Origin: Rhizobium sp. BK251
GTDB taxonomy: Bacteria; Pseudomonadota; Alphaproteobacteria; Rhizobiales; Rhizobiaceae
Direction of reading: 5' to 3'
Length of the DNA stretch: 64,000 bases
Assembly (NCBI RefSeq): GCF_004345245.1
Contig: NZ_SLUQ01000005.1
Span: 310,001-374,000 of the forward strand
Below the pieces are notes generated by a model that had not been told where the DNA came from, ran no database searches, and worked only from the letters and a program-made list of their open reading frames with translations. The translations under genes were made by a program, and so were the position numbers. Numbering within the stretch: the stretch's first letter is position 1; every line of letters begins with the position of its first letter. Shown piece after piece: positions 8,489 to 18,156 of the stretch.

Positions 8489-10441
8489 ATGTTCTACAAG
8501 GCGCTTCAATTCGTGAATATGCGCAACGGCCCTTCGCTGGATGAAGCCGTTGTTACCCAGATGCTGGCAGACGACGTCGGACGCGAGATCGAAGCCAGCG
8601 CCGACGGAGTTTGGCATAAGCTGGAGATTCTTGGCCTGGAGCGAACCGGCTGGGTGAGGATAAGGAACGATCTGGGCGATATCCTGCAGGAGGTCGAGGC
8701 GCCGCCGCGGCCCGATTTCACGCTCTGGGCGTTCCTGAAGTCCTGCGTCGACGCAGAGATCTGGATCAATGAGCAGAGCAAGGAGCAGGGTTTCTTCGTT
8801 CTGGCCGACTACCTGATCGCCTGGGCCGACATTGAATCGAAACTCAAGAACAGCCTGCCAAAGAACCCGCTGACAGACGGTGCCGGGCCCTTTCAGATAA
8901 CCTCGGCCGACTGGCAGCGCTTCCTCGATTCCAAGTTCGGCAAGGATTTCTCCGCGGGGGATCGCGACGACGGGCTCGACCAGACGTGCGGGGCTGCCTT
9001 TTTGGCGCTCGAAGCCATGAAGGCGATCAGCGAGGGCATCACGCAACAGGATGTGGCCAATGGCGATGATGAAACCTCGGGGCCGACCGGCCCCTACATA
9101 CCGAGTTACGTGGACGTTCTTCTGGCTCATCTGATCGGCACCAAGGCCGCCATCGACGTTCGCATGGCAAAGCTTCGTGACGAGGGCGGCAAGTTCATCG
9201 ATACGATCCTGCCGGCCCATTTCAGCCCGGAGGATCTCGCCAAGCTGATCACCTTTCGATCATCCCTGCTCAAGGATGCAAATGACAAGATCGAGACGAT
9301 CGACGGCTTGCTCCTCAAAGCGGAAAGCCTGCTGAATACCGAGCTGCAGAAAGCCTACAAGCTGATCTCCGAGAATACGCCGGAGGACCTGCCGAAGGTC
9401 GATGGAACGGCGCCATGGCTTGCATTTGCCGACAGGGAGCGCTCGGATTGGGAACAGAGCCTGATCAATGAAAGCACGGCGCAGGGGACGGTGCGCGTCC
9501 TTGAATATTTTCGCTCCATCAACTTCGCGACGGGATCGGTCGTGCCCTGGTGCGGTGCCTTTGTCGGTTTTTGCATGAAAAAGGCCGAGTCGCCCTTCTC
9601 CGATACGGTGGTGGAAGGACCCGCCCGGGCGGCGAACTGGAAATCCTGGGGGAATGTTTCCATTCCGCTTGGGGACCCCAACGTGCCTCCGGGAGCGGTG
9701 GTGGTGCTTGCGCCGGAGAAGGGTTCGGCGCGTTCCGGTCATGTCGGCTTCTTCAGTCGCTACTTCGGCGACAACGACAGCCTCGTCGAGATCCTGGGCG
9801 GCAATCAAAGCGATACGGTGACGCGGACCAAGTTTGCGCGGTCGAAGATTGCAGCGATACGCTGGTTCAGCCCGGCGGTCATGCGCGACACCAAGGGGGC
9901 TGAGAGCGCCTTCACCGGCTCCAGTGACGAACGTTTCGGCAAGCTGCTGGACCTCATCGGTGTACTCGAAAGCAACGGCAACTACAGCGCCTTCTTCTCC
10001 AATGCGCGAAACAAGAATGACCCCGCCTTCACGACCATGACGGTGAACCAGGTTCTGGCCTGGCAGCGGGATTTCATCGCGCGCGGCAGCAAGTCTTCAG
10101 CCGTCGGCAAGTATCAGTTCCTGCGAAAGACGCTGGGCGGCCTGCGCGATCAGGGGGTTCTTTCCGGCGGTGATCGCTTCGACGAGCGCAGCCAGGACAA
10201 GCTGGCGATCGCGCTGATGAAGGGCCGCGGTCTCGGCCGCTACCTTTCCGGCGTGCTCTCCAGCGAGGATTTCGGTGTGAACCTGGCAAAGGAATGGGCT
10301 TCGCTGCCGGTGCCGAAGCAGGTGCGGCGTGGCAATCGACTAGTCAATTCGGGCCAGAGCTACTACGCGGGCGACGGGCTCAACCGCTCTCTCGTCTCGG
10401 TCGAGGGCTTTATGGCGGTGCTGCGGGCGGTTCGCGGCTAG
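8489..10441 (+). CDS. Multidomain peptidoglycan hydrolase: SH3-like, transglycosylase-like, CHAP/NlpC-like and lysozyme-like regions
   Basis: A 650-residue protein without a signal peptide. Residues 1-68 resemble a bacterial SH3 domain (LQFVNMRNGPS, GWVRI). Residues 105-185 look like a lysozyme/transglycosylase-fold module (DIESKLKN, GAGPFQITSADW) with Glu116 as candidate acid. Residues 300-465 match the TIGR02594/CHAP-like cysteine peptidase pattern: VPWCGAFVGFCM (Cys355), SGHVGFF (His418), LGGNQSDTV. Residues 485-650 resemble a phage-type lysozyme domain (LIGVLESNGNYSAF with Glu494, then SSAVGKYQFL). Multiple potentially lytic modules without an export signal suggest a secreted effector or lysis enzyme. 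It follows the lipoprotein gene by 37 bases. No phage genes are nearby. Confidence 0.72.
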   Translation: MFYKALQFVNMRNGPSLDEAVVTQMLADDVGREIEASADGVWHKLEILGLERTGWVRIRNDLGDILQEVEAPPRPDFTLWAFLKSCVDAEIWINEQSKEQGFFVLADYLIAWADIESKLKNSLPKNPLTDGAGPFQITSADWQRFLDSKFGKDFSAGDRDDGLDQTCGAAFLALEAMKAISEGITQQDVANGDDETSGPTGPYIPSYVDVLLAHLIGTKAAIDVRMAKLRDEGGKFIDTILPAHFSPEDLAKLITFRSSLLKDANDKIETIDGLLLKAESLLNTELQKAYKLISENTPEDLPKVDGTAPWLAFADRERSDWEQSLINESTAQGTVRVLEYFRSINFATGSVVPWCGAFVGFCMKKAESPFSDTVVEGPARAANWKSWGNVSIPLGDPNVPPGAVVVLAPEKGSARSGHVGFFSRYFGDNDSLVEILGGNQSDTVTRTKFARSKIAAIRWFSPAVMRDTKGAESAFTGSSDERFGKLLDLIGVLESNGNYSAFFSNARNKNDPAFTTMTVNQVLAWQRDFIARGSKSSAVGKYQFLRKTLGGLRDQGVLSGGDRFDERSQDKLAIALMKGRGLGRYLSGVLSSEDFGVNLAKEWASLPVPKQVRRGNRLVNSGQSYYAGDGLNRSLVSVEGFMAVLRAVRG

Positions 10442-10531
10442 GGCTGATATCCCGAAAGCTGTGGAGCCGGCTTGCGTCGATTTGGCACTCATGGTGATGT
10501 CCGGCCGTAGGGTCATTTGGAAGGCACGGGC

Positions 10532-11239
10532 ATGCGGGTTGCAATCATCGAGAACATGCACGGCACCTATCTCGGGCCGCTTGGTGTCGCGCTTGCCGAG
10601 GTAGGCGCCGAGACGGAATGGTTCCAGCCCTGGCGCGACGGCCGCCTGCCGCAGGATGTCAACGACCATGATGCTCTCGTCGTGCTCGGGGGCGAGCAGA
10701 GCGCGCTGGACGACGAGGCGCATCCCTATTTGGCCGATCTCGCGCGACTGATGCGGCGCTTCGAGGAGGCGGACAAGTCCGTGCTCGGCATCTGCCTCGG
10801 AAGCCAGTTGCTGGCGCGTGCCTACGGCGCCGAAAATCTGCTCGGCACCGCGCTCGAATTCGGTTGGCATCAGGTGGCCGTAACCGCCGAGGCGTCCGCC
10901 GATCCGCTGCTTTCGGCGCTTGGCGGCGACTTCACGATCTTTCAGTGGCATGCCGACACCTTCTCCCTTCCCGTCGGAGCCCAGCGGCTGGCGTCGAGCA
11001 ATGTCGCGGCCAATCAGGCTTTTCGTATCGGCCGGGCAGCCTATGGCACGCAGTTCCACTTCGAGGCGGATTCGGCGGTTGTCGAGGCATGGAAGGTCGA
11101 GTTTGCAGAGTCGATCCGGCGCATGGAGCCGGGCTGGCTGGAGCGTTATGCCGAGCTCGTAGAAAGGCACTCGGGGGCCGCCGACATGGCGGGCAGGGCG
11201 ATCGCACGGGCATGGGTGAAGACGATAAGGACGGCGTGA
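10532..11239 (+). CDS. Class I glutamine amidotransferase
   Basis: 235 residues from ATG 10532, with GGAAGG just upstream. The class I triad is visible: nucleophile Cys88 in LGICLGSQLL, His176 and Glu178 in YGTQFHFEAD. The enzyme would release ammonia from glutamine or act as a gamma-glutamyl hydrolase of the GMP synthase-like stand-alone type. No synthetase domain follows, and the neighbours do not suggest a pathway, so the substrate is unknown. The next gene starts about 90 bases downstream on the same strand. Confidence 0.88.
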   Translation: MRVAIIENMHGTYLGPLGVALAEVGAETEWFQPWRDGRLPQDVNDHDALVVLGGEQSALDDEAHPYLADLARLMRRFEEADKSVLGICLGSQLLARAYGAENLLGTALEFGWHQVAVTAEASADPLLSALGGDFTIFQWHADTFSLPVGAQRLASSNVAANQAFRIGRAAYGTQFHFEADSAVVEAWKVEFAESIRRMEPGWLERYAELVERHSGAADMAGRAIARAWVKTIRTA

Positions 11240-11331
11240 CCGGCCCAGTTTGCGCGAACTGTCGACCGCCGGTTCTTGGCGCGGCGCGTGGCACACTTGA
11301 AGGCCCCGGCGCGCGCACCTATCTCGGTTGT

Positions 11332-12135
11332 ATGGGGGAGCACGCGGAAACTGACAGTCGAGACGATGAGGCCCTGGGCGCGTTGCGCGCGCGGCTGAGG
11401 GGACTCTATCTCGGCACGACCCCAAGCGCGATCCGTTTCCAGGTGGCGATGGGCCTTATCGACGTGGCGATCATCGTCTTCTTCCTTGTAGGCCCCTATC
11501 TCGGTGCCGGACGCTCCTATCTGATCGTCGATTTCACGATTGCTTTCGTCATCGCCTGCGAACTTGGTGTCAGGGCGCTGATCGCGCAGGATCTGAAGCG
11601 GTGGCTACTGCGGCCGATGACCTGGGTCGACATCATCGTGCTTGCGACGCTGCTCCTGCCGACGCTGCTTTCGAACTTCGCCTTTCTTCGTGCCTTTCGC
11701 ATCTGGTCGCTCAGCCAGAGCAAGGCCTTCAGCCTGCTCGTCAAGCGCGCGCGCTGCGCGGAGTGGGAGGATCTGGTGCGTGCCTGCATCAACTTCCTGA
11801 CCTTCCTCTTCCTCGTGACCGGCTTCGTCTACACCTCGTTCTTCTACAAGGACGCGGGCATCGACGGTTTCGTCGATGCGCTCTACTTCACCGTGGCGAC
11901 GATCACGACCACCGGCTTCGGCGACATCACCTTGCCCGGCACGCTCGGCAAGCTCACCTCGATCGTGACGATGATTTTCGGCATTTCCCTCTTCGTGCGG
12001 CTGGCGCAGACGATCGTGCGACCGCACAAGGTGGCCTTTCCCTGTCCGCAATGCGGCCTGCAGCGGCATGACTACGATGCCGTGCACTGCAAGGCCTGCG
12101 GCCATGTCCTCAATATTCCGGATGAAGGCCACTGA
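11332..12135 (+). CDS. Voltage-gated-type potassium channel with C-terminal zinc ribbon
   Basis: About 267 residues from ATG 11332. Six membrane helices are visible; the pore helix and filter read YFTVATITTTGFGDI (residues 185-199), the K+ channel signature. The putative S4 (FLRAFRIWSLSQSKAF) carries few Arg residues, so voltage sensing may be weak. After the last helix comes a short tail with CPQC (238-241) and CKAC (253-256), a zinc-ribbon-like pair of knuckles that is unusual for a K+ channel. It would sit in the inner membrane with the ribbon in the cytoplasm. The start is uncertain because no good ribosome binding site is seen; the frame is open upstream. Confidence 0.85.
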   Translation: MGEHAETDSRDDEALGALRARLRGLYLGTTPSAIRFQVAMGLIDVAIIVFFLVGPYLGAGRSYLIVDFTIAFVIACELGVRALIAQDLKRWLLRPMTWVDIIVLATLLLPTLLSNFAFLRAFRIWSLSQSKAFSLLVKRARCAEWEDLVRACINFLTFLFLVTGFVYTSFFYKDAGIDGFVDALYFTVATITTTGFGDITLPGTLGKLTSIVTMIFGISLFVRLAQTIVRPHKVAFPCPQCGLQRHDYDAVHCKACGHVLNIPDEGH

Positions 12136-12151
12136 GTGCGGGGCTTCTGCC

Positions 12152-13543
12152 TCAACCTGGTTCCTGTGCCTGTCGCAGGGCACGCGCGGCCTGCAGCCAG
12201 AGCCATATGCGGCAGGCGAGCAGCAGGACGAGCGCCATGGCGACCATCGATGTGGCGGAGACGAAGAACGACGGCAGCGGCCGAGTGGTCCTCAGCGTCC
12301 AGAGGATCCAGCCAGCCATGAGCGCTGCAAACAGGATTGTCCTCAGCGTCATGAATGGCAGGCTTCGCCCGGCGATATCGGCAAGCCAGGGCTTGAGCTT
12401 CGCCTGGTCGTCTGCTGCGGACAGCGAAACCGCAAGGCACATCTTGCGCAGGGCCGCGGCGGTCAACAGCGTGGCGACGCCCGAGGCGACGGCGATGATC
12501 ATCGGCAAGAGCGGCGCAAGGGTCGCAAGCGGAAGAGCCACGATCTTCAGCGGACCGCCGAATTCGCCCAGCTGGGATTGAAGCGCCTTGGTCTCCTCCT
12601 CCAGCCGCGCCAGTTCGGCGGCGACGGCCTGAGAGGAAATCTCCTGCTGTCGCGCAGCCTCCAACGCCTTCTGCTGCAGCGTTGCGAGATTGACCTGGGA
12701 CTTCGCCGCATCCTGGATGCCTCCCGCCAGAGCCTCCATCATTGCCCCGATTGATCCCGCCTTTCCTGAGACGGTGCGCCACCACTCCGTGTCGGCGGGT
12801 GCGGTGAACCGCAGGCCATCGACCTGGTTGCGCAGACCCTCGATCTTCTTCTCGAGGTCCGCGAGCTCGGTCGCGGCTTCGCCGGTCTTCGTGCGCGCTT
12901 CGGCGATCGCGGCGGTCGCCGCCTGGATATCGTCGTCGATCGCCGGCAGGAACTGGTCCTGCCAGACCCCATTCGCCTGCTCGAAGCTCGGCGAGACAAC
13001 CACGTCCTGGATGTATTGCGTCAGGGGCTCCTGATACTGGGATACTGCGCTCGCATTGGTTCCGAAATGGGCGATCATGCGCCTGAGATCGGGCGCCATC
13101 GGCCGAAGGCTGATGCCCTGCGGCTGGATCTGCTGTTGCTGCTGTTGTCGCTGGACCGGCGGCGAAAACAGCATATCGCCCGCCTGGCCGGCAGCCTCTT
13201 CCTCGTCCATGCCGATGAGCCCCGCCACCACCTCGTTGAGCTTGCCGAAGCGCTCGACAAGATCGGAGAGAAGAGTGTCGGAGACCGCCTTTGCGGAGGC
13301 ATCAATCTTGTCAGCAAGAGCCTTTGTGAGCTGCGAAACCGGTGCAACTGCCGCTGAGACGGCGCGCTTCTCAGCAAGATCGCGGTCGATCGCCGCCTTC
13401 TCTGCACTTCTTGTGGCAAAAGGCGCCACGATCCCGACGTGGAAGTAAAGGAGCGCCGCAAGCACGATCAGATGCCACCTGGTGGTCTGTTCGCACTGCG
13501 ACCGTGCCGTCTTGAAGAACTCGACCGCGAGATCATCTGCCAC
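12152..13543 (-). CDS. Membrane protein with long periplasmic or cytoplasmic coiled coil, unknown function
   Basis: About 463 residues from GTG 13543, which has GGGGG six bases upstream; ATG 13573 adds ten residues. One membrane helix near the N-terminus (WHLIVLAALLYFHVGIVAPF) is followed by about 290 soluble residues containing a QRQQQQQQIQPQ tract and heptad-like coiled coil (about 215-330), then a cluster of hydrophobic helices near the C-terminus (PLATLAPLLPMIIAVASG and two more). I do not recognise the family. It converges with the potassium channel gene (16 bases apart) and stands alone on its strand. Confidence 0.6.
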   Translation of the reverse strand: MADDLAVEFFKTARSQCEQTTRWHLIVLAALLYFHVGIVAPFATRSAEKAAIDRDLAEKRAVSAAVAPVSQLTKALADKIDASAKAVSDTLLSDLVERFGKLNEVVAGLIGMDEEEAAGQAGDMLFSPPVQRQQQQQQIQPQGISLRPMAPDLRRMIAHFGTNASAVSQYQEPLTQYIQDVVVSPSFEQANGVWQDQFLPAIDDDIQAATAAIAEARTKTGEAATELADLEKKIEGLRNQVDGLRFTAPADTEWWRTVSGKAGSIGAMMEALAGGIQDAAKSQVNLATLQQKALEAARQQEISSQAVAAELARLEEETKALQSQLGEFGGPLKIVALPLATLAPLLPMIIAVASGVATLLTAAALRKMCLAVSLSAADDQAKLKPWLADIAGRSLPFMTLRTILFAALMAGWILWTLRTTRPLPSFFVSATSMVAMALVLLLACRIWLWLQAARALRQAQEPG

Positions 13544-13617
13544 GACATCCCCCGTCACGCGCGCGCTATGCAATGGACCGATGATAGCACAACGGCTGCA
13601 AGGATACTGATCGAGTC

Positions 13618-13641
13618 GACCAGCGCTCGAAAGCGCTGGTC
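13618..13641 (-). terminator. Hairpin downstream of the small HTH-like gene
   Basis: GACCAGCGC and GCGCTGGTC form a perfect nine-pair stem around a six-base loop, a few bases after the stop of the 13649-13849 gene on the minus strand. No T-run follows, so termination is only presumed. Confidence 0.4.
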
Positions 13642-13648
13642 CATTTCG

Positions 13649-13849
13649 TCATGCGGCCCGCAGCTTGAGAGCTGCTTCTCGGCTACCGACAAATTTCCGT
13701 TCCTTGAGAATTTCGTTCACTCGGCCCGGATTGACATCGAAGCTCGCGGCGATCCGGTTCTGGAACTCGCCGTTCCCGTGACGAAGCCAGATCTGGACGG
13801 CGTCATCGAAGGTAAGCGCGTAACTCGGCATGTTGTCATTGGTCATCAT
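13649..13849 (-). CDS. Small helix-turn-helix-like protein
   Basis: 66 residues, strongly translated by the look of its AGGAGG just before tandem ATG codons (13849 and 13846). The middle, AVQIWLRHGNGEFQNRIAAS followed by FDVNPGRVNEILKE, reads like a homeodomain-type HTH (sampling helix then recognition helix) of the kind seen in small rhizobial regulators and phage-derived proteins. The family name and target are unknown. The divergent structured noncoding region follows upstream. Confidence 0.62.
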   Translation of the reverse strand: MMTNDNMPSYALTFDDAVQIWLRHGNGEFQNRIAASFDVNPGRVNEILKERKFVGSREAALKLRAA

Positions 13850-14233
13850 GACCTCCTGACTTCAAAAGACATGCCCTCTTGAAACGGAGACCGGGAAGTG
13901 CGATTCTGAAAAGGTCAACTCACCAGAGATCGGCATTCCCAGTTAGTCCGTCCAACGGATCGGGGCTTGTCCGCTGACACCACGGGTCACATCGCACATC
14001 GACTGGTACTCGATGTGTCTTGTGGCCCTTTTCGTTAAAGCCAACCGCGACGGCGCTCGTTGCCGCGGTCGGCTATGGCTCTTCTGCTCATTTCGATTCC
14101 TTTCTGTTCTTAAGAATCCACGTATTTACGGCACTGTCAACGATGCTGTTGATTCAACAAAGCCGTAAACCGTAGATTTTTGTTGAAGAGGCAATGTCAT
14201 TGTGAGATGGTCACCTAAAAAGGAGCGTACGAA
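13850..14233. ncRNA. 384-base noncoding stretch with two adjacent hairpins, candidate structured RNA
   Basis: No supported reading frame lies here. A long hairpin runs from 13984 to 14028: outer arms GGGTCACA/TGTGGCCC (one G-T pair), a 3x3 internal loop, inner arms CACATCGA/TCGATGTG and a seven-base loop, followed on the plus strand by TTTTCGTT. A second stem, GCCAACCGCG with CGCGGTCGGC (one mismatch), spans 14040-14073. Upstream, near 13953, TCCGT/ACGGA makes a small hairpin. This could be a small RNA ending in a terminator, or the 5' control region of the downstream gene. Strand is uncertain, though the T-run favours plus. Confidence 0.4.
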
Positions 14234-15013
14234 ATGGTTGCAAAAGAGCGAAGTCCCTCATTTCCATTCGTGCCACTGAAAGTGGCTCTCGGCCGACTCG
14301 CCGCGCTCGATCAAAAATTTGGGAGGTACCCCGTGCCCGCTGACAAGGCCGGCCTCGCGTGGGGTATGAAGGAAGGCAGTAGCCAAGCGCATCAGATGCT
14401 CGCCGCGCTAAAGTCTTACGGGCTTGTGGCATATGAGGGTGCTTCCAGGGATCGCAAAGCAGTCGTTACTGATGAGGCTCGTACGTACTTACGGGCGCAG
14501 CAAGAACAGATTAAGAAGCAAGTTATTCGGGAGGCAGCTCTTAAACCGAAGCTGTTCAAGCTCTTCCAGGGCATATGGGGTGGTCAACGCGTTCCCGATG
14601 AAGTTCGCATAGACGAGCTTGTTTTGCAGCATGGCTTCACAGAAAGCGCCGCGCGCACATTTCTTCGAGTCTACGATGACACTTTGGAATTCGCAGAACT
14701 AACCGACGGCGTTGAACAGCTCGGCGATGCCTCTGAGACGCCAGAAGATGTGCCGTATGGAGCGCATAGCGATCTTATTGCTACCCCATCTCGGCCACAT
14801 GGCGCGTCATCGACCGATGCCGCGCCACAGCAGCACTTGCGTCCAACTTATGCGTCGACCGCAACAGAGGGCTGGACTGAGGAGCAGCTCATTGATGACA
14901 GCGGTCACGAGATTCGTATCCTCTATCGAGGAAAGCCTTCAGAGCAGCGGTACGAATACATTCGAGACTATCTCGATTTCAAAATTTCTCGGCTTCGCAA
15001 GCTTGGCGATTAG
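14234..15013 (+). CDS. Orphan protein with winged-helix-like N-terminus
   Basis: 259 residues; AGGAG lies eight bases before ATG 14234. Residues 10-90 look like a winged helix: PLKVALGRLAALDQKFGRYP, SQAHQMLAALKSYGLV and RKAVVTDEARTYL would give helix, recognition helix and wing. The middle (160-215) is low-complexity, Ser/Pro/Thr-rich, and the C-terminus has a short charged module (DDSGHEIRILYRGKPSEQRY). Codon use is less GC-biased at third positions than in neighbours, and it sits alone against lepA, so lateral acquisition is plausible. I cannot name a family. Confidence 0.65.
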   Translation: MVAKERSPSFPFVPLKVALGRLAALDQKFGRYPVPADKAGLAWGMKEGSSQAHQMLAALKSYGLVAYEGASRDRKAVVTDEARTYLRAQQEQIKKQVIREAALKPKLFKLFQGIWGGQRVPDEVRIDELVLQHGFTESAARTFLRVYDDTLEFAELTDGVEQLGDASETPEDVPYGAHSDLIATPSRPHGASSTDAAPQQHLRPTYASTATEGWTEEQLIDDSGHEIRILYRGKPSEQRYEYIRDYLDFKISRLRKLGD

Positions 15014-15022
15014 CCGCCAAGC
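15001..15022. terminator. Hairpin between the orphan gene and lepA, overlapping a stop codon
   Basis: GCTTGGCG (15001-15008) pairs perfectly with CGCCAAGC (15015-15022) around a six-base loop that contains the TAG stop of the plus-strand gene; CTTT follows. lepA ends at 15025 on the other strand, so the hairpin could separate both convergent units. Confidence 0.5.
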
Positions 15023-15024
15023 CT

Positions 15025-16848
<1,824 letters not shown>

Positions 16849-16975
16849 GCGCGCCATATAGCAGTGCCGCCCCTTGCCGCAAAGGGGAAAAGCAGAGCTT
16901 TCCCAGCGAGAGAAGCCACTTGATTCCATCATCGGATAATGTATTTCTCCTATAGTAGAATTTCTGGATCGGAAG

Positions 16976-17545
16976 ATGGAACAGGAACTCGAATTGGCGA
17001 TCGGTGTGCGCATTCGCACCCTGCGGATGGAGAAGGGGCTGACCCTGGACGACCTCGCCACTGCCTCGGGGGTCAGCCGCGCCATGATCTCCCGCATCGA
17101 GCGCGCCGAGGCGAGCCCGACGGCCTCACTGCTTGCTCGCGTCTGCGCGGCCCTCGGTCTTTCGCTTTCGGCCTTCTTTGCCGAGGATGGCGAGGAGGCC
17201 TCGCCACTTTCCCGGAGGCAGGACCAGCAGGTCTGGCGCGATCCGGAGACCGGATATCTGCGCCGTTCAGTTTCGCCGCCCGGCACGAGTTCCACCGTCG
17301 ACATCGTGGACGTCGAATTTCCACCCGGCGCTCGCGTCAGCTTTCCACCCCATGCAGCGAGCCACGGCATGACCCAGCACGTCTGGCTCTTCGACGGCGA
17401 GATGGAAATGACCGTCGGCGAGACCGTGCATCGGCTGAGGCCGGGCGATTGCCTCTTCATGCCGGTGGGCGAGGGACACGTCTTCTATAATCCGGGCCAC
17501 GCGCCGGCACGCTATTGCGTCGTGCTGGATCGCGGCGGCCGTTAA
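16976..17545 (+). CDS. XRE-family regulator with C-terminal cupin domain
   Basis: 189 residues. Residues 5-62 form the HTH ([20 protein letters not shown] then [17 protein letters not shown]); residues about 95-185 form a cupin fold ([49 protein letters not shown]). This architecture is that of PuuR/SutR-type regulators that sense small ligands. A GNAT gene follows by 19 bases and then an acetylpolyamine deacetylase gene, so polyamine or acetyl-amine metabolism is a plausible target. It is divergent from lepA. Confidence 0.88.
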   Translation: MEQELELAIGVRIRTLRMEKGLTLDDLATASGVSRAMISRIERAEASPTASLLARVCAALGLSLSAFFAEDGEEASPLSRRQDQQVWRDPETGYLRRSVSPPGTSSTVDIVDVEFPPGARVSFPPHAASHGMTQHVWLFDGEMEMTVGETVHRLRPGDCLFMPVGEGHVFYNPGHAPARYCVVLDRGGR

Positions 17546-17564
17546 CTCATCCGAGGGAAAAAGC

Positions 17565-18083
17565 ATGCCGAATATCCGTCTACTCTCCGCCACCGAGGCC
17601 CGCGCGGCCATTCCCGACCTTTGCGAAGTGCTTGCCGATTGCGTTAATGGCGGTGCCTCCGTCGGCTTCATGCAGCCCTATGGGCCGGCCGATGCCCAGC
17701 TTTATTGGGAAGGCGTCGCTGAGGCGGTCGGGGAAGGCGCTACCCTGCTCTTCGTCGCCGAGGCTGAGGGCAAGGTACTGGGCACCGTGCAGGTCGGCGC
17801 AGCGCAAATGCCGAACCAGCCGCATCGCGGCGACCTGAAGAAGCTGCTCGTGCATCGCGCCGCGCGCGGGCGCGGCCTCGCCCGCCTGTTGATGCAGGCT
17901 GCGGAAGCGGAGGCGGCCCGCCGCGGCAAGACGATCCTTGTGCTCGACACGGCGACCGGCAGCGATGCGGAGGCGATCTATCCGCGGCTCGGCTGGGAGC
18001 GCGTCGGCGTTATTCCGGACTACGCGCTTTGGCCCGAAGGCGGACTTTGCGCCACCACCTTCTTCTACAAGCGGGTCGCCTGA
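17565..18083 (+). CDS. GNAT family N-acetyltransferase
   Basis: 172 residues with GAGGGA before ATG 17565. The acetyl-CoA binding motif A reads DLKKLLVHRAARGRGLARLL (about residues 86-105), followed by the beta-5 strand ILVLDTATGSDAEAIYPRLGW typical of GNAT proteins that use a C-terminal aromatic contact. The acceptor is unknown. It lies 19 bases behind the XRE-cupin gene, an arrangement common in Proteobacteria where the regulator controls its acetyltransferase partner. Confidence 0.87.
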   Translation: MPNIRLLSATEARAAIPDLCEVLADCVNGGASVGFMQPYGPADAQLYWEGVAEAVGEGATLLFVAEAEGKVLGTVQVGAAQMPNQPHRGDLKKLLVHRAARGRGLARLLMQAAEAEAARRGKTILVLDTATGSDAEAIYPRLGWERVGVIPDYALWPEGGLCATTFFYKRVA

Positions 18084-18156
18084 GCCTCTGATGGGCCATT
18101 GACAAGCCGCGGAAGGCTCCGTCCTATCCGAACCATTCAAATCAGGGAGCAACCGG

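Noticed and set aside
8489..10441. Prophage remnant carrying the endolysin-like gene
   Set aside because: No portal, terminase, capsid, tail, holin or integrase gene is seen in the surrounding 10 kb.
16849..17460. N-terminal extension of lepA by about 200 residues
   Set aside because: The extra part is unlike any elongation factor and overlaps the divergent cupin regulator; ATG 16848 gives the normal length.
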